Source: an uncultured Pelagibacteraceae bacterium (lineage in GTDB: Bacteria; Pseudomonadota; Alphaproteobacteria; Pelagibacterales; Pelagibacteraceae). Taken from it: 64,000 nt of DNA. Numbering within the stretch: the first letter of the stretch is position 1; every line of letters starts with the position of its first letter. Under the pieces are notes generated by a model. The model was not told where the DNA came from and searched no databases. It saw only the letters and a list, made by a program, of their open reading frames with translations. The position numbers and the translations under genes are program-made. Of this stretch, positions 51,442 to 62,805 are shown piece after piece. The stretch spans positions 1 to 64,000 of the forward strand of contig CACHCH010000004.1 in the NCBI GenBank assembly GCA_902578255.1, written 5' to 3'.

Positions 51442-53216
51442 TGAGTTCATACAATATTATAGATCACGAATATGACGTTGTAGTCTTAGGTGCTGGTGGA
51501 TCAGGATTGAGAGCTGCCGTCGGTTTGAGTGAAGCAGGTTTAAAAACTGCATGTATTTCAAAAGTATTTCCAACTAGAAGTCATACTTCTGCAGCCCAAG
51601 GTGGGATTTCTGCTGCGCTTGGAAACATGGGTGAAGATGATTGGAGATGGCATATGTATGATACTGTTAAAGGAGCTGATTGGTTAGGAGATCAAGATAG
51701 CATTGAGTATCTTTGTAAGGAAGCACCTAAAGCAGTTTTAGAATTAGAAAAATATGGAGTTCCATTTAGTCGAACAGATGAGGGAAAAATTTATCAAAGA
51801 CCATTTGGCGGAATGACTAAAAATTATGGAAATGGAATAGTCCAGAGAACATGTGCAGCCGCAGATAGAACTGGACATGCAATATTACATACTCTTTATG
51901 GCCAAGCTTTGAAACACAACACAGAATTTTTTATAGAATATTTTGCATTAGATTTATTAATGAAAGATGGAGAGTGTAAAGGATTAATAGCTTGGAACTT
52001 AAATGATGGAACAATTCATCGATTTAGAGCTCATACAGTAATTATAGCAACAGGTGGATATGGAAAAGTTTATTATTCAGCAACTTCTGCGCATACTTGT
52101 ACAGGAGACGGAAATGCAATGGTATTGAGAGCAGGATTACCGTTACAAGATATGGAGTTTGTTCAATTTCACCCAACAGGTATTTACGGACACGGAACAT
52201 TAATTTCTGAAGGTGTTAGAGGAGAAGGAGGATATCTAGTAAACTCTAAAGGCGAAAGATTTATGGAAAGATATGCTCCAAATGCTAAAGATTTGGCATC
52301 AAGAGATGTTGTGAGTAGATCAATGTCGATAGAAATTAATGAGGGAAGAGGTGTAGGAAAAGATCAGGATCATGTTCATTTACATTTGAGTCATTTAGAT
52401 AAAAGTGTAATTGAAAATAGACTTCCAGGTATCACTGAAGCAGCAAGATTATTTGCAAACGTTGATGTAACTAAGGAACCAATCCCAGTTGTTCCTACCG
52501 TGCATTATAATATGGGTGGAATTCCAACTAATTATAAAGCAGAGGTTCTAACAGTAAATGGATCAGAAAAAACAGTGCCAGGCTTGATGGCAATTGGAGA
52601 AGCAGCATGTGTATCAGTTCACGGAGCAAATAGACTTGGATCAAATTCTTTAATTGATTTAGTTGTTTTTGGAAGAGCTGCAGCAAAAAGAGCAGCTGAA
52701 CTAATCAAACCAGGCGCACCTCATGAAGAAATTCCAGAGACAGAAACTCAGAAGTGTTTAGATAGATTTGATAAATTGAGAAATGCACAAGGAGATAATA
52801 GTACTGCAGAACTAAGATTAGCCATGCAAAAAACAATGCAGTCAAAATGTGCAGTATTTAGAACAGAAAAAAATTTAGAAGAAGGTGTTAACGAAATTAG
52901 AAAAACTTATGAAAGTATGGATTCAATTTCAGTTAAGGATAGATCTTTAGTTTTTAATACAGATTTAGTAGAAACCTTAGAGTTTGATAATTTAATTAGA
53001 CAGGCAGTAACCACAGTAGACTCTGCTTATCATAGAAAAGAGAGTAGAGGAGCTCATGCAAGAGAGGATTATCCTAACAGAGATGATAAAAAATTTATGC
53101 AGCACACACTTGCTTGGTGTGATGGAAAAGATACTAAAATAACATACAGACCTGTTCATAATTCAACATTGACTAATGAAGTCCAATATTTTCCACCTCA
53201 AGAAAGAGTTTATTAA
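51441..53216 (+). CDS. sdhA: Succinate dehydrogenase flavoprotein subunit
   Basis: Oxidises succinate to fumarate with covalently bound FAD. The 591-residue protein has [16 protein letters not shown], the FAD-linked His in [16 protein letters not shown], and [21 protein letters not shown]. It shares one base with the sdhD stop (TAATG) and with the sdhB start. Confidence 0.97.
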   Translation: MSSYNIIDHEYDVVVLGAGGSGLRAAVGLSEAGLKTACISKVFPTRSHTSAAQGGISAALGNMGEDDWRWHMYDTVKGADWLGDQDSIEYLCKEAPKAVLELEKYGVPFSRTDEGKIYQRPFGGMTKNYGNGIVQRTCAAADRTGHAILHTLYGQALKHNTEFFIEYFALDLLMKDGECKGLIAWNLNDGTIHRFRAHTVIIATGGYGKVYYSATSAHTCTGDGNAMVLRAGLPLQDMEFVQFHPTGIYGHGTLISEGVRGEGGYLVNSKGERFMERYAPNAKDLASRDVVSRSMSIEINEGRGVGKDQDHVHLHLSHLDKSVIENRLPGITEAARLFANVDVTKEPIPVVPTVHYNMGGIPTNYKAEVLTVNGSEKTVPGLMAIGEAACVSVHGANRLGSNSLIDLVVFGRAAAKRAAELIKPGAPHEEIPETETQKCLDRFDKLRNAQGDNSTAELRLAMQKTMQSKCAVFRTEKNLEEGVNEIRKTYESMDSISVKDRSLVFNTDLVETLEFDNLIRQAVTTVDSAYHRKESRGAHAREDYPNRDDKKFMQHTLAWCDGKDTKITYRPVHNSTLTNEVQYFPPQERVY

Positions 53217-53995
53217 TGGCTCAAATAAGTTTACCTAAAAATTCTGAGGTAAATAAAGGGAAATATTTCAAAGATAAGACAGGGTCAAAAAATATTCGTA
53301 AAGTTAATGTTTATAGATGGGATCCATCTACAGAGGAAAATCCAAGGATTGATACTTACGAAGTTGATATGGACAATTGTCCTTCAAAAGTTTTAGACAT
53401 TTTAAACAAAATTAAAAATGAAATAGATCCAACTCTGGCATATAGAAGGTCGTGCGCTCATGGTGTTTGTGGTTCATGTGCAATGAACATGGGAGGTAAA
53501 AATGGTCTTGCTTGTACAAAACCTCATGCTGAAATAGATGGTGATATAGACATTTATCCTTTGCCTCATTTAAAAGTGAAGAGAGATTTAATAGGTGACT
53601 TAGATGGTCTTTATAAACAGTACCAGTCTATTGAGCCTTGGTTAAAAAATAATTCATCTAAAGATACAACTGAGATTTTTCAATCAAAAGAAGATAGAGC
53701 AAAATTAGATGGTGCATATGAATGTATAATGTGTGCATGTTGTTCTACTTCGTGCCCTAGTTATTGGTGGAATGGAGATAAATATTTAGGACCCGCTGTG
53801 CTTTTGCAGGCTTATAGATGGATTGTTGATAGTCGAGATGACGAAAGAAAAGCAAGATTAAAAAAAGTTGCTGATGAACTAAAACTTTATAGATGTCATA
53901 CTATTCTAAATTGTACTAGTGCTTGTCCTAAAGGGCTAAATCCAGCAAAAGCAATTGCTGAAATCAAGAAAATGTTAGCTACAGCTAATGTTTAA
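53216..53995 (+). CDS. sdhB: Succinate dehydrogenase iron-sulfur subunit
   Basis: Passes electrons from FAD to quinone through three clusters. The 259-residue protein carries the [2Fe-2S] ligands in [16 protein letters not shown], and the [4Fe-4S] and [3Fe-4S] ligands in [17 protein letters not shown] and [13 protein letters not shown]. It completes sdhCDAB. Confidence 0.97.
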   Translation: MAQISLPKNSEVNKGKYFKDKTGSKNIRKVNVYRWDPSTEENPRIDTYEVDMDNCPSKVLDILNKIKNEIDPTLAYRRSCAHGVCGSCAMNMGGKNGLACTKPHAEIDGDIDIYPLPHLKVKRDLIGDLDGLYKQYQSIEPWLKNNSSKDTTEIFQSKEDRAKLDGAYECIMCACCSTSCPSYWWNGDKYLGPAVLLQAYRWIVDSRDDERKARLKKVADELKLYRCHTILNCTSACPKGLNPAKAIAEIKKMLATANV

Positions 53996-54034
53996 ATAGA
54001 CTAATAAGTATTTTTGTTTTAAAAGATGCTTCTC

Positions 54035-55528
54035 ATGAAGTTAATTGAACACTTTGTTGGCGGAAAATTATTTTCAGGTTCTTCTGACAGAAAAGGTAAA
54101 GTTTTTAATCCAGCTACAGGTGAACAAGAATCTGAGGTTAAGTTAGCGTCGAAATCAGATTTAAATCAAGCAGTTGGAATTGCCAAAAAAGCTTTTGAAA
54201 CATGGTCTTTAAAGCCAGCTCTTCAAAGAGCAAGAGTAATGTTTAAATTTAAAGAATTAATTGAAAAAAATTCTGATGAGTTGACAAAACTAATTGTTTC
54301 TGAACATGGAAAAGTTTTTGAAGATGCCAGGGGTTCTTTAACAAGAGGACTTGAAGTTGTTGAATTTGCTTGTGGAATACCTCATTTATTAAAAGGTGAA
54401 TTTTCTGAAAATGTTGGCACAAATGTTGATAGTTGGTCAATGAGACAACCTTTAGGGGTGGTTGCAGGAATTACCCCATTTAATTTTCCTGCCATGGTTC
54501 CAATGTGGATGTTTCCAATTGCAATCGCATGTGGGAATACATTTATTTTAAAACCATCTGAAAAGGATCCTTCATGCTCTATTATGTTAGCTCAATTGCT
54601 TACAGAAGCAGGTCTTCCAGATGGCGTGTTTAATGTAGTGAATGGTGACAAAGAATCTGTAGATGCAATATTGGAGAACTCAGATATTAAAGCAGTAAGC
54701 TTTGTAGGCTCAACTCCAATTGCAAAATATATTTATGAAAATTCAGCTAAAAATGAAAAGAGAGTTCAAGCACTAGGTGGTGCTAAAAATCATTTGGTGG
54801 TAATGCCAGATTGTGATTTAGATGGAGCAGTTAACGGTTTAATGGGTGCAGCTTATGGTTCTGCAGGTGAAAGATGTATGGCCCAATCAGTTGCGGTTGC
54901 TGTTGGAGATATTGGAGATGAGCTTGTTTCAAGATTATCTAAAAAAGCTGAAGCTTTAAAAGTTGGCCCTGGAATGGATAAAGCATCTGAAATGGGTCCT
55001 TTGGTCACAAAAGAACACCTAGAAAGAGTTAAAGGATATGTAGACTTAGGTGTTAAAGAAGGTGCTAAACTAGTTGTTGATGGAAGAGATCTTAAACTTC
55101 AAGGTTATGAGAATGGATTTTATATTGGTGGTTGTTTATTTGATCATGTCAATAAAGATATGAGAATATACAAAGAGGAAATATTTGGCCCAGTATTATC
55201 AGTTGTAAGAGTTAAAACTTTTGAAGAGGCTGCAAAATTAATAAACGATCATGAATATGGAAATGGAGTAAGTATTTATACTAGAGATGGAGATGCTGGA
55301 AGAACATTCGCTAGCAATATTCAAGTAGGTATGGTCGGTATTAACGTACCCATACCAGTGCCGATGGCCTTTCATAGTTTTGGGGGCTGGAAAAGATCTT
55401 TATTTGGAGATAGTGCAATGCACGGTATGGAAGGAATAAAATTTTATACAAAACTTAAAACAGTAACATCTAGGTGGCCTTCTGGTATCCGTTCAAATGC
55501 GGAATTTGTAATGCCAACAATGAAATAA
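54035..55528 (+). CDS. mmsA: CoA-acylating methylmalonate-semialdehyde dehydrogenase-type ALDH
   Basis: A 497-residue aldehyde dehydrogenase. The catalytic Cys is in [16 protein letters not shown] and the NAD segment is [20 protein letters not shown] and the Trp/Pro-rich start are characteristic of MmsA/IolA, which convert methylmalonate or malonate semialdehyde to propionyl- or acetyl-CoA. In SAR11 it may serve valine, propionate or DMSP-derived C3 metabolism. ATG 54035 ([10 protein letters not shown]) is preferred to 54026. It lies between sdhB and mdh. Confidence 0.9.
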   Translation: MKLIEHFVGGKLFSGSSDRKGKVFNPATGEQESEVKLASKSDLNQAVGIAKKAFETWSLKPALQRARVMFKFKELIEKNSDELTKLIVSEHGKVFEDARGSLTRGLEVVEFACGIPHLLKGEFSENVGTNVDSWSMRQPLGVVAGITPFNFPAMVPMWMFPIAIACGNTFILKPSEKDPSCSIMLAQLLTEAGLPDGVFNVVNGDKESVDAILENSDIKAVSFVGSTPIAKYIYENSAKNEKRVQALGGAKNHLVVMPDCDLDGAVNGLMGAAYGSAGERCMAQSVAVAVGDIGDELVSRLSKKAEALKVGPGMDKASEMGPLVTKEHLERVKGYVDLGVKEGAKLVVDGRDLKLQGYENGFYIGGCLFDHVNKDMRIYKEEIFGPVLSVVRVKTFEEAAKLINDHEYGNGVSIYTRDGDAGRTFASNIQVGMVGINVPIPVPMAFHSFGGWKRSLFGDSAMHGMEGIKFYTKLKTVTSRWPSGIRSNAEFVMPTMK

Positions 55529-55538
55529 AAGGAAAATA

Positions 55539-56501
55539 ATGACAAAAATATCTTTGATTGGCGCAGGCCAAATTGGTGGAACTCTTGCTCACTTAATTGG
55601 TACAAAAGAATTAGTAAATGAAGTAGTGTTATTTGATGTAGCGAGCGGTATTGCAAAAGGAAAAGCTTTAGATATAGCCCAATCTTCATCTGTAGATGGT
55701 TTTAATGTTAAATTTTCAGGTACTGATAATTACAAAGATATTAAGGACTCTGATGTAATAATTATTACTGCAGGTGTACCTAGAAAACCAGGAATGAGTA
55801 GGGATGATTTACTAGGAATAAATTTAAAAATTATTAAACAAGTGGCTGAAGGAGTTAAACAAAACGCCCCAAATGCTTTTGTTATATGTATTACTAATCC
55901 ATTAGACGTGATGGTTATGGCATTTCAAAAATTTTCTAGTTTACCAGCTAATAAAGTTGTGGGCATGGCAGGTATTTTGGATAGTTCTAGATTTAAATTA
56001 TTTTTATCTCTAGAATTAAAAGTACCAGTTAAAGAGATTGAAGCGATGGTGATGGGTGGACATGGTGATACAATGGTTCCTATGCCTAGATTTACAAAAG
56101 TCTCTGGCCGACCTTTACTTGATTTAGTCAAAGATGGAAAAATATCTCAAGAAAGACTTGAAGAAATAAATCAACGAACAAGAGATGGAGGAGCTGAGAT
56201 AGTTAAGTTTTTAGAGAAAGGTTCTGCATTCTATGCTCCTGCAGCATCAGGTGTTCAAATGGCTGAAGCATATTTAAATGATCAAAAAAAATTATTACCA
56301 TGTGCTGTCCAATTAAATGGAGAGTACAGTGTAAATAATGTTTATGCTGGAGTGCCAGTTATCATTGGAAAAAGTGGCGTTGAAAAAATTGAGGAAGTCA
56401 GTTTAGATGATAATGAGAAAAAAGAGTTTATGCATTCAATAGATGCAGTAAAAGCTCTTTGGGAAGCTGCATCAAAAATAGATCCTGATCTTACCAAATA
56501 A
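55539..56501 (+). CDS. mdh: Malate dehydrogenase
   Basis: NAD-dependent oxidation of malate to oxaloacetate. The 320-residue lactate/malate-type enzyme has [15 protein letters not shown], substrate-loop [13 protein letters not shown] (Arg at the selectivity position), ITNPLDVM and the catalytic His in [12 protein letters not shown]. It is followed after 2 nt by sucC. Confidence 0.96.
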   Translation: MTKISLIGAGQIGGTLAHLIGTKELVNEVVLFDVASGIAKGKALDIAQSSSVDGFNVKFSGTDNYKDIKDSDVIIITAGVPRKPGMSRDDLLGINLKIIKQVAEGVKQNAPNAFVICITNPLDVMVMAFQKFSSLPANKVVGMAGILDSSRFKLFLSLELKVPVKEIEAMVMGGHGDTMVPMPRFTKVSGRPLLDLVKDGKISQERLEEINQRTRDGGAEIVKFLEKGSAFYAPAASGVQMAEAYLNDQKKLLPCAVQLNGEYSVNNVYAGVPVIIGKSGVEKIEEVSLDDNEKKEFMHSIDAVKALWEAASKIDPDLTK

Positions 56502-56503
56502 AA

Positions 56504-57664
56504 ATGAATATACACGAGCATCAAGCCAAACAAATCTTAAAAAAATATGGTGCATTAGTCCCAGAAGGAGTATTTGCTTTAAACATTGAGGAACTGCTTG
56601 AGAAAGTAAAATCACTGAAAACTGAAAAATACGTTCTCAAAGCACAAATACATGCTGGTGGAAGAGGAAAAGCTGGAGGTGTAAAAATTTTAAATACAAT
56701 TGATGAGCTAGAATTAGCAGCTAAAGAGTTGCTCGGTAAAACACTTATTACACATCAAACAGGCCCAGAAGGAAGAGAAGTTAAAAGATTATATGTTGAA
56801 GAGTCCTCAAACATAGAAAAGGAATTTTATTTATCGTGTCTTGTGGATAGAGCTAGTTCAAAAATTGCCTTCATATCAAGTGATCAAGGAGGCATGGATA
56901 TTGAGGAAGTTGCGAGTAAAACACCAAAAAAAATTTTAACTACAAAAGTTGATATTAATGAAGAAATTTCAAATACTGATTGTGAAAAAATTATAGAAAT
57001 TTTTGATTTAAATAATGATGTAAAAAACCAAGCTATAAATTTGATCAAATCAATTTATAAAATGTTTATAAGCACTGATGCTAATATGGTTGAGGTCAAT
57101 CCTTTGATTTTGACTAAAGATGAAAAAATAGTTTGTTTAGATGCAAAAGTAAATTTTGACTCAAATGCCTTGTTCAGACATCCTGAAATTGTTGAGCTTA
57201 GAGACCTTAATGAGGAAGACTCAACAGAAATTGAGGCAAGCAAACATGACCTCGCTTATATAAAATTAGATGGAAGCATAGGCTGTATGGTCAATGGAGC
57301 AGGATTAGCAATGGCTACAATGGATATAATAAAATTATATGGAAAGGAGCCTGCCAATTTTTTAGATGTGGGAGGTGGCGCATCAAAAGAAAAAGTTTCT
57401 GCAGCTTTAAAAATTATTCTTTCTGATAAGAATGTTAAAGGTATCTTAATTAATATTTTTGGAGGAATTATGAGATGTGATGTGCTGGCACAAGGGGTAG
57501 TAGACGCTGCTAAGGAGGTAAATATTAGTGTTCCTTTAGTGGTTAGACTTGCAGGTACAAATTTTAAGCAAGGTAAAGAAATACTCGATAGTTCTGGTTT
57601 GAAGTTAATATCAGCAGAAAATCTAGATGATGCTGCTAAAAAAATTGTTGAGGCGATAAAATAA
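56504..57664 (+). CDS. sucC: Succinyl-CoA synthetase beta subunit
   Basis: Nucleotide-binding ATP-grasp subunit, 386 residues. MNIHEHQAKQILKKYG, GGRGKAGGVK and FLDVGGGASKEKV are typical. It makes ATP or GTP from succinyl-CoA in the TCA cycle. The sucD start lies on the base after its stop. Confidence 0.97.
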   Translation: MNIHEHQAKQILKKYGALVPEGVFALNIEELLEKVKSLKTEKYVLKAQIHAGGRGKAGGVKILNTIDELELAAKELLGKTLITHQTGPEGREVKRLYVEESSNIEKEFYLSCLVDRASSKIAFISSDQGGMDIEEVASKTPKKILTTKVDINEEISNTDCEKIIEIFDLNNDVKNQAINLIKSIYKMFISTDANMVEVNPLILTKDEKIVCLDAKVNFDSNALFRHPEIVELRDLNEEDSTEIEASKHDLAYIKLDGSIGCMVNGAGLAMATMDIIKLYGKEPANFLDVGGGASKEKVSAALKIILSDKNVKGILINIFGGIMRCDVLAQGVVDAAKEVNISVPLVVRLAGTNFKQGKEILDSSGLKLISAENLDDAAKKIVEAIK

Positions 57665-58540
57665 ATGTCAGTATTAGTAAACAAAAATACAAAAGTTATT
57701 TGTCAGGGCTTCACAGGATCTCATGGCACATTCCACTCTGAACAAGCAATAAAGTATGGGACAAATCTTGTAGGTGGAGTAACCCCTAAAAAAGGAGGCC
57801 AAAAACATTTAGAAAGACCAGTTTTCAATACAGTGTTGGAGGCAAAAAATGAGGTAGGTGCAGACGCCACTATGATCTATGTTCCAGCAAAATTTGCAGC
57901 TGCTGCAATCATTGAAGCAATAGATGCTTCAATAGATCTTATTGTTTGTATTACAGAAGGCATTCCAGTTCAGGATATGCTTAAAGTAAGACAAAGTTTA
58001 GCTAACTCAAATAGTCGTCTTATTGGGCCAAACTGCCCAGGAATAATTACACCTGATGAATGTAAAATTGGAATAATGCCTGGAAATATTCATAAAAGAG
58101 GTTCGGTTGGTATCGTTTCTAGATCAGGAACACTAACTTATGAGGCAGTAGCACAAACTACTGAAAATGGACTGGGTCAATCAACTTGTATTGGCATTGG
58201 AGGAGATCCAATCAACGGTACAAATTTTATAGATTGTTTAGATTTATTTTTAAATGATGATGAGACAGAGTCGATTTTAATGATTGGTGAAATAGGGGGT
58301 ACAGCAGAGGAAGAGGCTTCAGAATTTATCAAAAATCATAAAATTAAAAAACCTATAGTTGGATTTATAGCAGGAATTACAGCTCCGCCAGGTCGAAGAA
58401 TGGGTCATGCAGGGGCTATTATTTCTGGAGGCAAAGGTGGGGCAAAAGACAAAATAAAAAAGATGGAAGAATGTGGGATTACAGTTGCAGAATCACCATC
58501 AATTATTGGAAAAACATTGTTTAATAAACTGTCTAATTGA
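57665..58540 (+). CDS. sucD: Succinyl-CoA synthetase alpha subunit
   Basis: CoA-binding subunit, 291 residues, with [15 protein letters not shown] (CoA/nucleotide fold), [13 protein letters not shown] and the phosphorylated His in [17 protein letters not shown]. It works with SucC. It is followed by a 35-nt spacer with AGAAGG before sucA. Confidence 0.97.
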   Translation: MSVLVNKNTKVICQGFTGSHGTFHSEQAIKYGTNLVGGVTPKKGGQKHLERPVFNTVLEAKNEVGADATMIYVPAKFAAAAIIEAIDASIDLIVCITEGIPVQDMLKVRQSLANSNSRLIGPNCPGIITPDECKIGIMPGNIHKRGSVGIVSRSGTLTYEAVAQTTENGLGQSTCIGIGGDPINGTNFIDCLDLFLNDDETESILMIGEIGGTAEEEASEFIKNHKIKKPIVGFIAGITAPPGRRMGHAGAIISGGKGGAKDKIKKMEECGITVAESPSIIGKTLFNKLSN

Positions 58541-58575
58541 AAAATACTATTAGAAGGATATATTAAGTAAAAAAG

Positions 58576-61494
58576 ATGTCTTCATCAAAAAATCTTGAAT
58601 TTGAAAAAACTTCATTCTTAAATAAGTCTAATAGTGCATTTATTGAACAAATGTATCTTAAGTTTATCAATAAAGATCCTGAATTACCTGAGAGCTGGGT
58701 AAATTATTTTGAGGGTATAGGCGAAGAGATAAAAGTTATTGCTTCAGAAATAAATGGGCCATCTTGGGGGCCTTCAAAAGTAAAAATAGATATTGATGAA
58801 TTACAAAAAAAAATAGAGATAGAGGATAACAATAAAGTAAATAATGAAAAAATAGATTCATCAGAAAAATTCAATTTTCAATTACTTGCAGACTCTAACA
58901 AAGATTCCATAAGTGCTGTTGCCTTAATACGTGCTTATAGATTGAGAGGACATTTATTAGCAAATTTAGATCCACTAGAAATGAGAGAATCTGAGTATCT
59001 TGATGAATTACATCCTGAATTTTATGGTTTTAAAAAACAGAATTATGAAAAGAAAATTTTCTTAAATGGAGTAATTAATAAAAAATATGCAAATATTAGA
59101 GAAATACTAAAATTTTTAAAAAAAACATATTGTGGAAATATTGGTTATGAGTTTATGCATGTTTCAAATCCAGTTGAGAGAAAATGGTTTAGAGACAGAA
59201 TAGAGCAAGATCAAAATGCTTTAAATTTTACGAAGAATGGTAAAGAGGCGATACTAAATAAACTTGTACAAGCAGAAGGTTTTGAAAAATTTTTAGCTAC
59301 TAAATATGTTGGTACAAAAAGATTTGGTCTTGATGGAGGTGAAAGTTTAATACCAGCTCTTGAGCAAATAATTAAAATTGGTGGGCAAAATCAGATTAAA
59401 GAAGTTAAAATTGGAATGTCTCATAGAGGTAGACTTAATGTTTTGGCAAATGTGTTACAAAAATCATATAAAAGGATATTTAATGAATTTGCAGGGGAAG
59501 TAAGCTCAGATTCTGAGGAAAGTGCAGGAGATGTAAAATACCATCTTGGTGCATCTTCAGATAGGCAGTTTGATGGAAACTCTGTTCACGTAAGTTTAAC
59601 AGATAATCCCTCTCACCTAGAAGCTGTCAATCCAGTAGTTTTAGGACAAACAAGAGCAAAGCAATTTTTTCATAAAGATAAAGAAAGAAATAAAGTTATA
59701 CCTATTCTTATTCATGGAGATGCTGCTTTTGCTGGCCAAGGAGTGGTAGCAGAATGTTTTGCTATGTCAGGACTTCCTGGCCATAATACAGGCGGCACCA
59801 TTCATATTATAGTAAATAATCAAATTGGTTTCACTACTAGTCCAAGATTTGCCAGGTCGTCACCATACCCATCAGATGTTGCAAAAATGGTTGAAGCCCC
59901 AATTCTTCATGTGAACGGAGACGACCCAGAAGCAGTTGTTTATGCGACTAGAATTGCTACTGAATTTAGACTGAAGTTTAATAGAGATGTTGTAGTCGAC
60001 CTAATTTGTTATAGAAGATTTGGACATAACGAAGGGGATGAACCTTCATTTACTCAGCCATTGATGTATAAAAAAATTAGAGCACATCCGAGTGTTTATA
60101 AGATATATGGAAATAAGTTAGTTAATGAAAACTCAATTACCCAAAAACTTTTAGATCAAAATGTTAAAGGATTTAAAGATTTATTGGACGAACAATATAA
60201 AAGTGCAAAAGATTATAAACCTAAAATAGAATGGTTTGAGGGCTCATGGTCTAGATACAAACCATCCAAAGGCAAAGATAAAAGAGGTGTAACTGGTTTT
60301 GATGAACACAAACTTAAAGAGATATCAGATAGAGTCAATACCATACCTGCAGAAATTAATATTCATAAAACTATTTCTAAAATTTTGAATATTAGAAAAA
60401 ACTCAGTAGATAAAGGTTTTGATATTGATTGGTCTACAGCAGAAGCGCTAGCTTTTGGTTCTTTACTTGAAGAGGGTTACCCTGTTAGGCTCGTTGGTCA
60501 AGACTCTGGTAGAGGAACATTTAGTCAAAGACATTCAGTTTTAAGAGATCAGATTGATAATTCTAGGTATATTCCATTAAACAATATTTCAAGTAAACAA
60601 AAAAAATTTGAAGTCGTTGATAGTTTTTTATCTGAACTTGCTGTTTTAGGATTTGAATATGGATATAGTTTAGTGGAACCCAATACATTAACATTGTGGG
60701 AAGCTCAATTTGGAGATTTTGCTAACGGTGCACAAGTTGTAATTGATCAATTTATAGCATCAGGAGAAAGAAAGTGGAATAGAGCTTCTGGATTAGTGAT
60801 GTTATTACCTCATGCCTATGAAGGACAAGGGCCAGAACATTCTTCTGCAAGATTAGAAAGATTTTTACAACTTTGTTCAAATGATAATATGCAAGTATTA
60901 AACTGTACTACCCCTGCCAATTATTTTCATGCTTTACGAAGACAAATGCATAGAGATTTTAGAAAGCCATTAATAATTATGACACCAAAATCTTTACTAA
61001 GAAATAAGTTCTGTGTTTCAAATTTAAAAGATTTTAATAAAGAAAATACTTTTCATAGAATATTATGGGATCATGCAATTGATCCAAAAGTAGATGGTTT
61101 TATTGAGCTAAAAGATAGCTCAAAGATAAAAAAAGTAATTTTATGTTCTGGTAAAATATATTTTGATCTTTTGGATGCCAGAGAAAAACTAAAAAAAGAT
61201 AATGTTATAATTTTTAGAATTGAACAATTATATCCTTTTCCTGCAAAAGCTCTTGTAAATGAGTTAAAACCATACGTAAAAAATGCTAATTTTTTTTGGT
61301 GCCAAGAGGAGCCTAAAAATATGGGCGCCTGGTTTTCAGTTAGAGATTATATCCAATGGACATTAGATAGTTTAAAGGCTAATAATAACAAAATTTCTTA
61401 TATAGGAAGAAGCCCAGATGCAAGTCCAGCAACCGGATATGCCAAAAGGCACAATTCTCAACAACAAGAAATAATAAATAAGGTTTTTGAATAA
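58576..61494 (+). CDS. sucA: 2-oxoglutarate dehydrogenase E1 component
   Basis: Thiamine-diphosphate-dependent decarboxylase, 972 residues. Landmarks are GMSHRGRLNVLANVL, HGDAAFAGQGVVAECFAMS, the ThDP segment HIIVNNQIGFTT and LPHAYEGQGPEHSSARLERF. The N-terminal NSAFIEQMYLKFINKDP is the usual E2-binding start. It lies upstream of sucB and lpd in one operon. Confidence 0.97.
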   Translation: MSSSKNLEFEKTSFLNKSNSAFIEQMYLKFINKDPELPESWVNYFEGIGEEIKVIASEINGPSWGPSKVKIDIDELQKKIEIEDNNKVNNEKIDSSEKFNFQLLADSNKDSISAVALIRAYRLRGHLLANLDPLEMRESEYLDELHPEFYGFKKQNYEKKIFLNGVINKKYANIREILKFLKKTYCGNIGYEFMHVSNPVERKWFRDRIEQDQNALNFTKNGKEAILNKLVQAEGFEKFLATKYVGTKRFGLDGGESLIPALEQIIKIGGQNQIKEVKIGMSHRGRLNVLANVLQKSYKRIFNEFAGEVSSDSEESAGDVKYHLGASSDRQFDGNSVHVSLTDNPSHLEAVNPVVLGQTRAKQFFHKDKERNKVIPILIHGDAAFAGQGVVAECFAMSGLPGHNTGGTIHIIVNNQIGFTTSPRFARSSPYPSDVAKMVEAPILHVNGDDPEAVVYATRIATEFRLKFNRDVVVDLICYRRFGHNEGDEPSFTQPLMYKKIRAHPSVYKIYGNKLVNENSITQKLLDQNVKGFKDLLDEQYKSAKDYKPKIEWFEGSWSRYKPSKGKDKRGVTGFDEHKLKEISDRVNTIPAEINIHKTISKILNIRKNSVDKGFDIDWSTAEALAFGSLLEEGYPVRLVGQDSGRGTFSQRHSVLRDQIDNSRYIPLNNISSKQKKFEVVDSFLSELAVLGFEYGYSLVEPNTLTLWEAQFGDFANGAQVVIDQFIASGERKWNRASGLVMLLPHAYEGQGPEHSSARLERFLQLCSNDNMQVLNCTTPANYFHALRRQMHRDFRKPLIIMTPKSLLRNKFCVSNLKDFNKENTFHRILWDHAIDPKVDGFIELKDSSKIKKVILCSGKIYFDLLDAREKLKKDNVIIFRIEQLYPFPAKALVNELKPYVKNANFFWCQEEPKNMGAWFSVRDYIQWTLDSLKANNNKISYIGRSPDASPATGYAKRHNSQQQEIINKVFE

Positions 61495-61500
61495 ATTGTA

Positions 61501-62805
61501 ATGAGTGAAAAAATTGTAGTTCCTGCACTTGGTGAGAGTATAACCGAAGCAACAGTGGCCAAATGGTTAAAAAATACAGGAGATTCTGTTGATGCAGACG
61601 AACCAATAGTTGAACTTGAAACAGATAAAGTAAATTTAGAAGTCCCCTCTCCAATAAAAGGAGTATTAACTGAAATAAATTCTAAAGACGGGTCTGTAGT
61701 GGAAGTGGGAGCTTTACTAGGTTCTGTTTCTGAAAATGGGAGTGGCGTCAAACCCACTCCTACAAATAATGAGGAAGTTAAAAAACAAGAGATCGAACCT
61801 AGTGAAAATAACGTTATTAAATTAGACCCAATTAAAAAAGAGCCTAAAGTTTTTGAGGAGACTTTGAAAGTAGACGAGCAAATTGAAAAACCTTTAGTAT
61901 TATCTGATGAAGTTGTTGATCAAGCACCAACAATTAACAATACTCAGAGCCAAACACTGTCACCAGCTGTTCGTAAAATTGTTGCTGAAAATAAAATAGA
62001 CCTAGCTACAGTTCAAGGTTCTGGAAAAGATGGGCGAGTTCTTAAAGGTGACTTGATAAGTATGATGGGAGTAAATCCAAAACCTTCAGAGAGAAAAATT
62101 CAATATGGTCAAGAAGAAAGAATCAAGATGACCAGACTTAGACAAACTATTGCTAAAAGATTAAAGCAAGCTCAAGAAAATGCAGCCTTACTAACAACAT
62201 TCAACGAAGTCGACATGACAAGTATTATGCAAATGAGAAAAGAAAATCAGGAAGATTTTCAATCTAGATATAATATTAAACTTGGCTTTATGTCATTTTT
62301 TGTAAAAGCATGCGTTGTTGCTTTAAAGAATTTTCCAGCAGTAAATGCAGAAATCGATGGGGATGAAATAATTTACAAAAATTATTATAATATTAGTTTT
62401 GCGGTTGGAACTGATAAAGGTTTAGTAGTACCAGTTTTAAGAAATGCAGATGAGTTATCTTTTGCAGATATTGAAAAAAATATTAAAGAAATTTCTGAAA
62501 AAGCGAAGGATGGAAAATTGGCAATTGAGGATCTTCAAGGAGGAACATTCACAATAAGTAATGGTGGAGTTTATGGTTCTATGCTTTCAACACCTATATT
62601 GAACCTTCCACAATCTGGTGTTCTAGGAATGCATAATATTGTTGAAAGACCTGCTGTTGTTGATGGAGAAATTAAAATAAGACCAATAATGTATTTAGCT
62701 TTGTCGTATGATCATAGAATTATTGATGGTAAAGAGTCAGTGTCATTTCTTAAAACGATAAAGGAAAATTTAGAGGACCCGAGAAGGTTGTTTTTGGATA
62801 TTTAG
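61501..62805 (+). CDS. sucB: 2-oxoglutarate dehydrogenase E2 (dihydrolipoyl succinyltransferase)
   Basis: A 434-residue E2. One N-terminal lipoyl domain ([15 protein letters not shown] with the lipoyl Lys) is followed by an acidic linker, an E1/E3-binding domain ([24 protein letters not shown]) and a catalytic domain ending [16 protein letters not shown]. It follows sucA by 6 nt and is immediately followed by lpd. Confidence 0.96.
   Translation: MSEKIVVPALGESITEATVAKWLKNTGDSVDADEPIVELETDKVNLEVPSPIKGVLTEINSKDGSVVEVGALLGSVSENGSGVKPTPTNNEEVKKQEIEPSENNVIKLDPIKKEPKVFEETLKVDEQIEKPLVLSDEVVDQAPTINNTQSQTLSPAVRKIVAENKIDLATVQGSGKDGRVLKGDLISMMGVNPKPSERKIQYGQEERIKMTRLRQTIAKRLKQAQENAALLTTFNEVDMTSIMQMRKENQEDFQSRYNIKLGFMSFFVKACVVALKNFPAVNAEIDGDEIIYKNYYNISFAVGTDKGLVVPVLRNADELSFADIEKNIKEISEKAKDGKLAIEDLQGGTFTISNGGVYGSMLSTPILNLPQSGVLGMHNIVERPAVVDGEIKIRPIMYLALSYDHRIIDGKESVSFLKTIKENLEDPRRLFLDI

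Noticed and set aside
57256-57684. 142-codon antisense ORF across sucC/sucD
   Set aside because: Complement of conserved sucC codons; serine/leucine-rich shadow translation without any motif.
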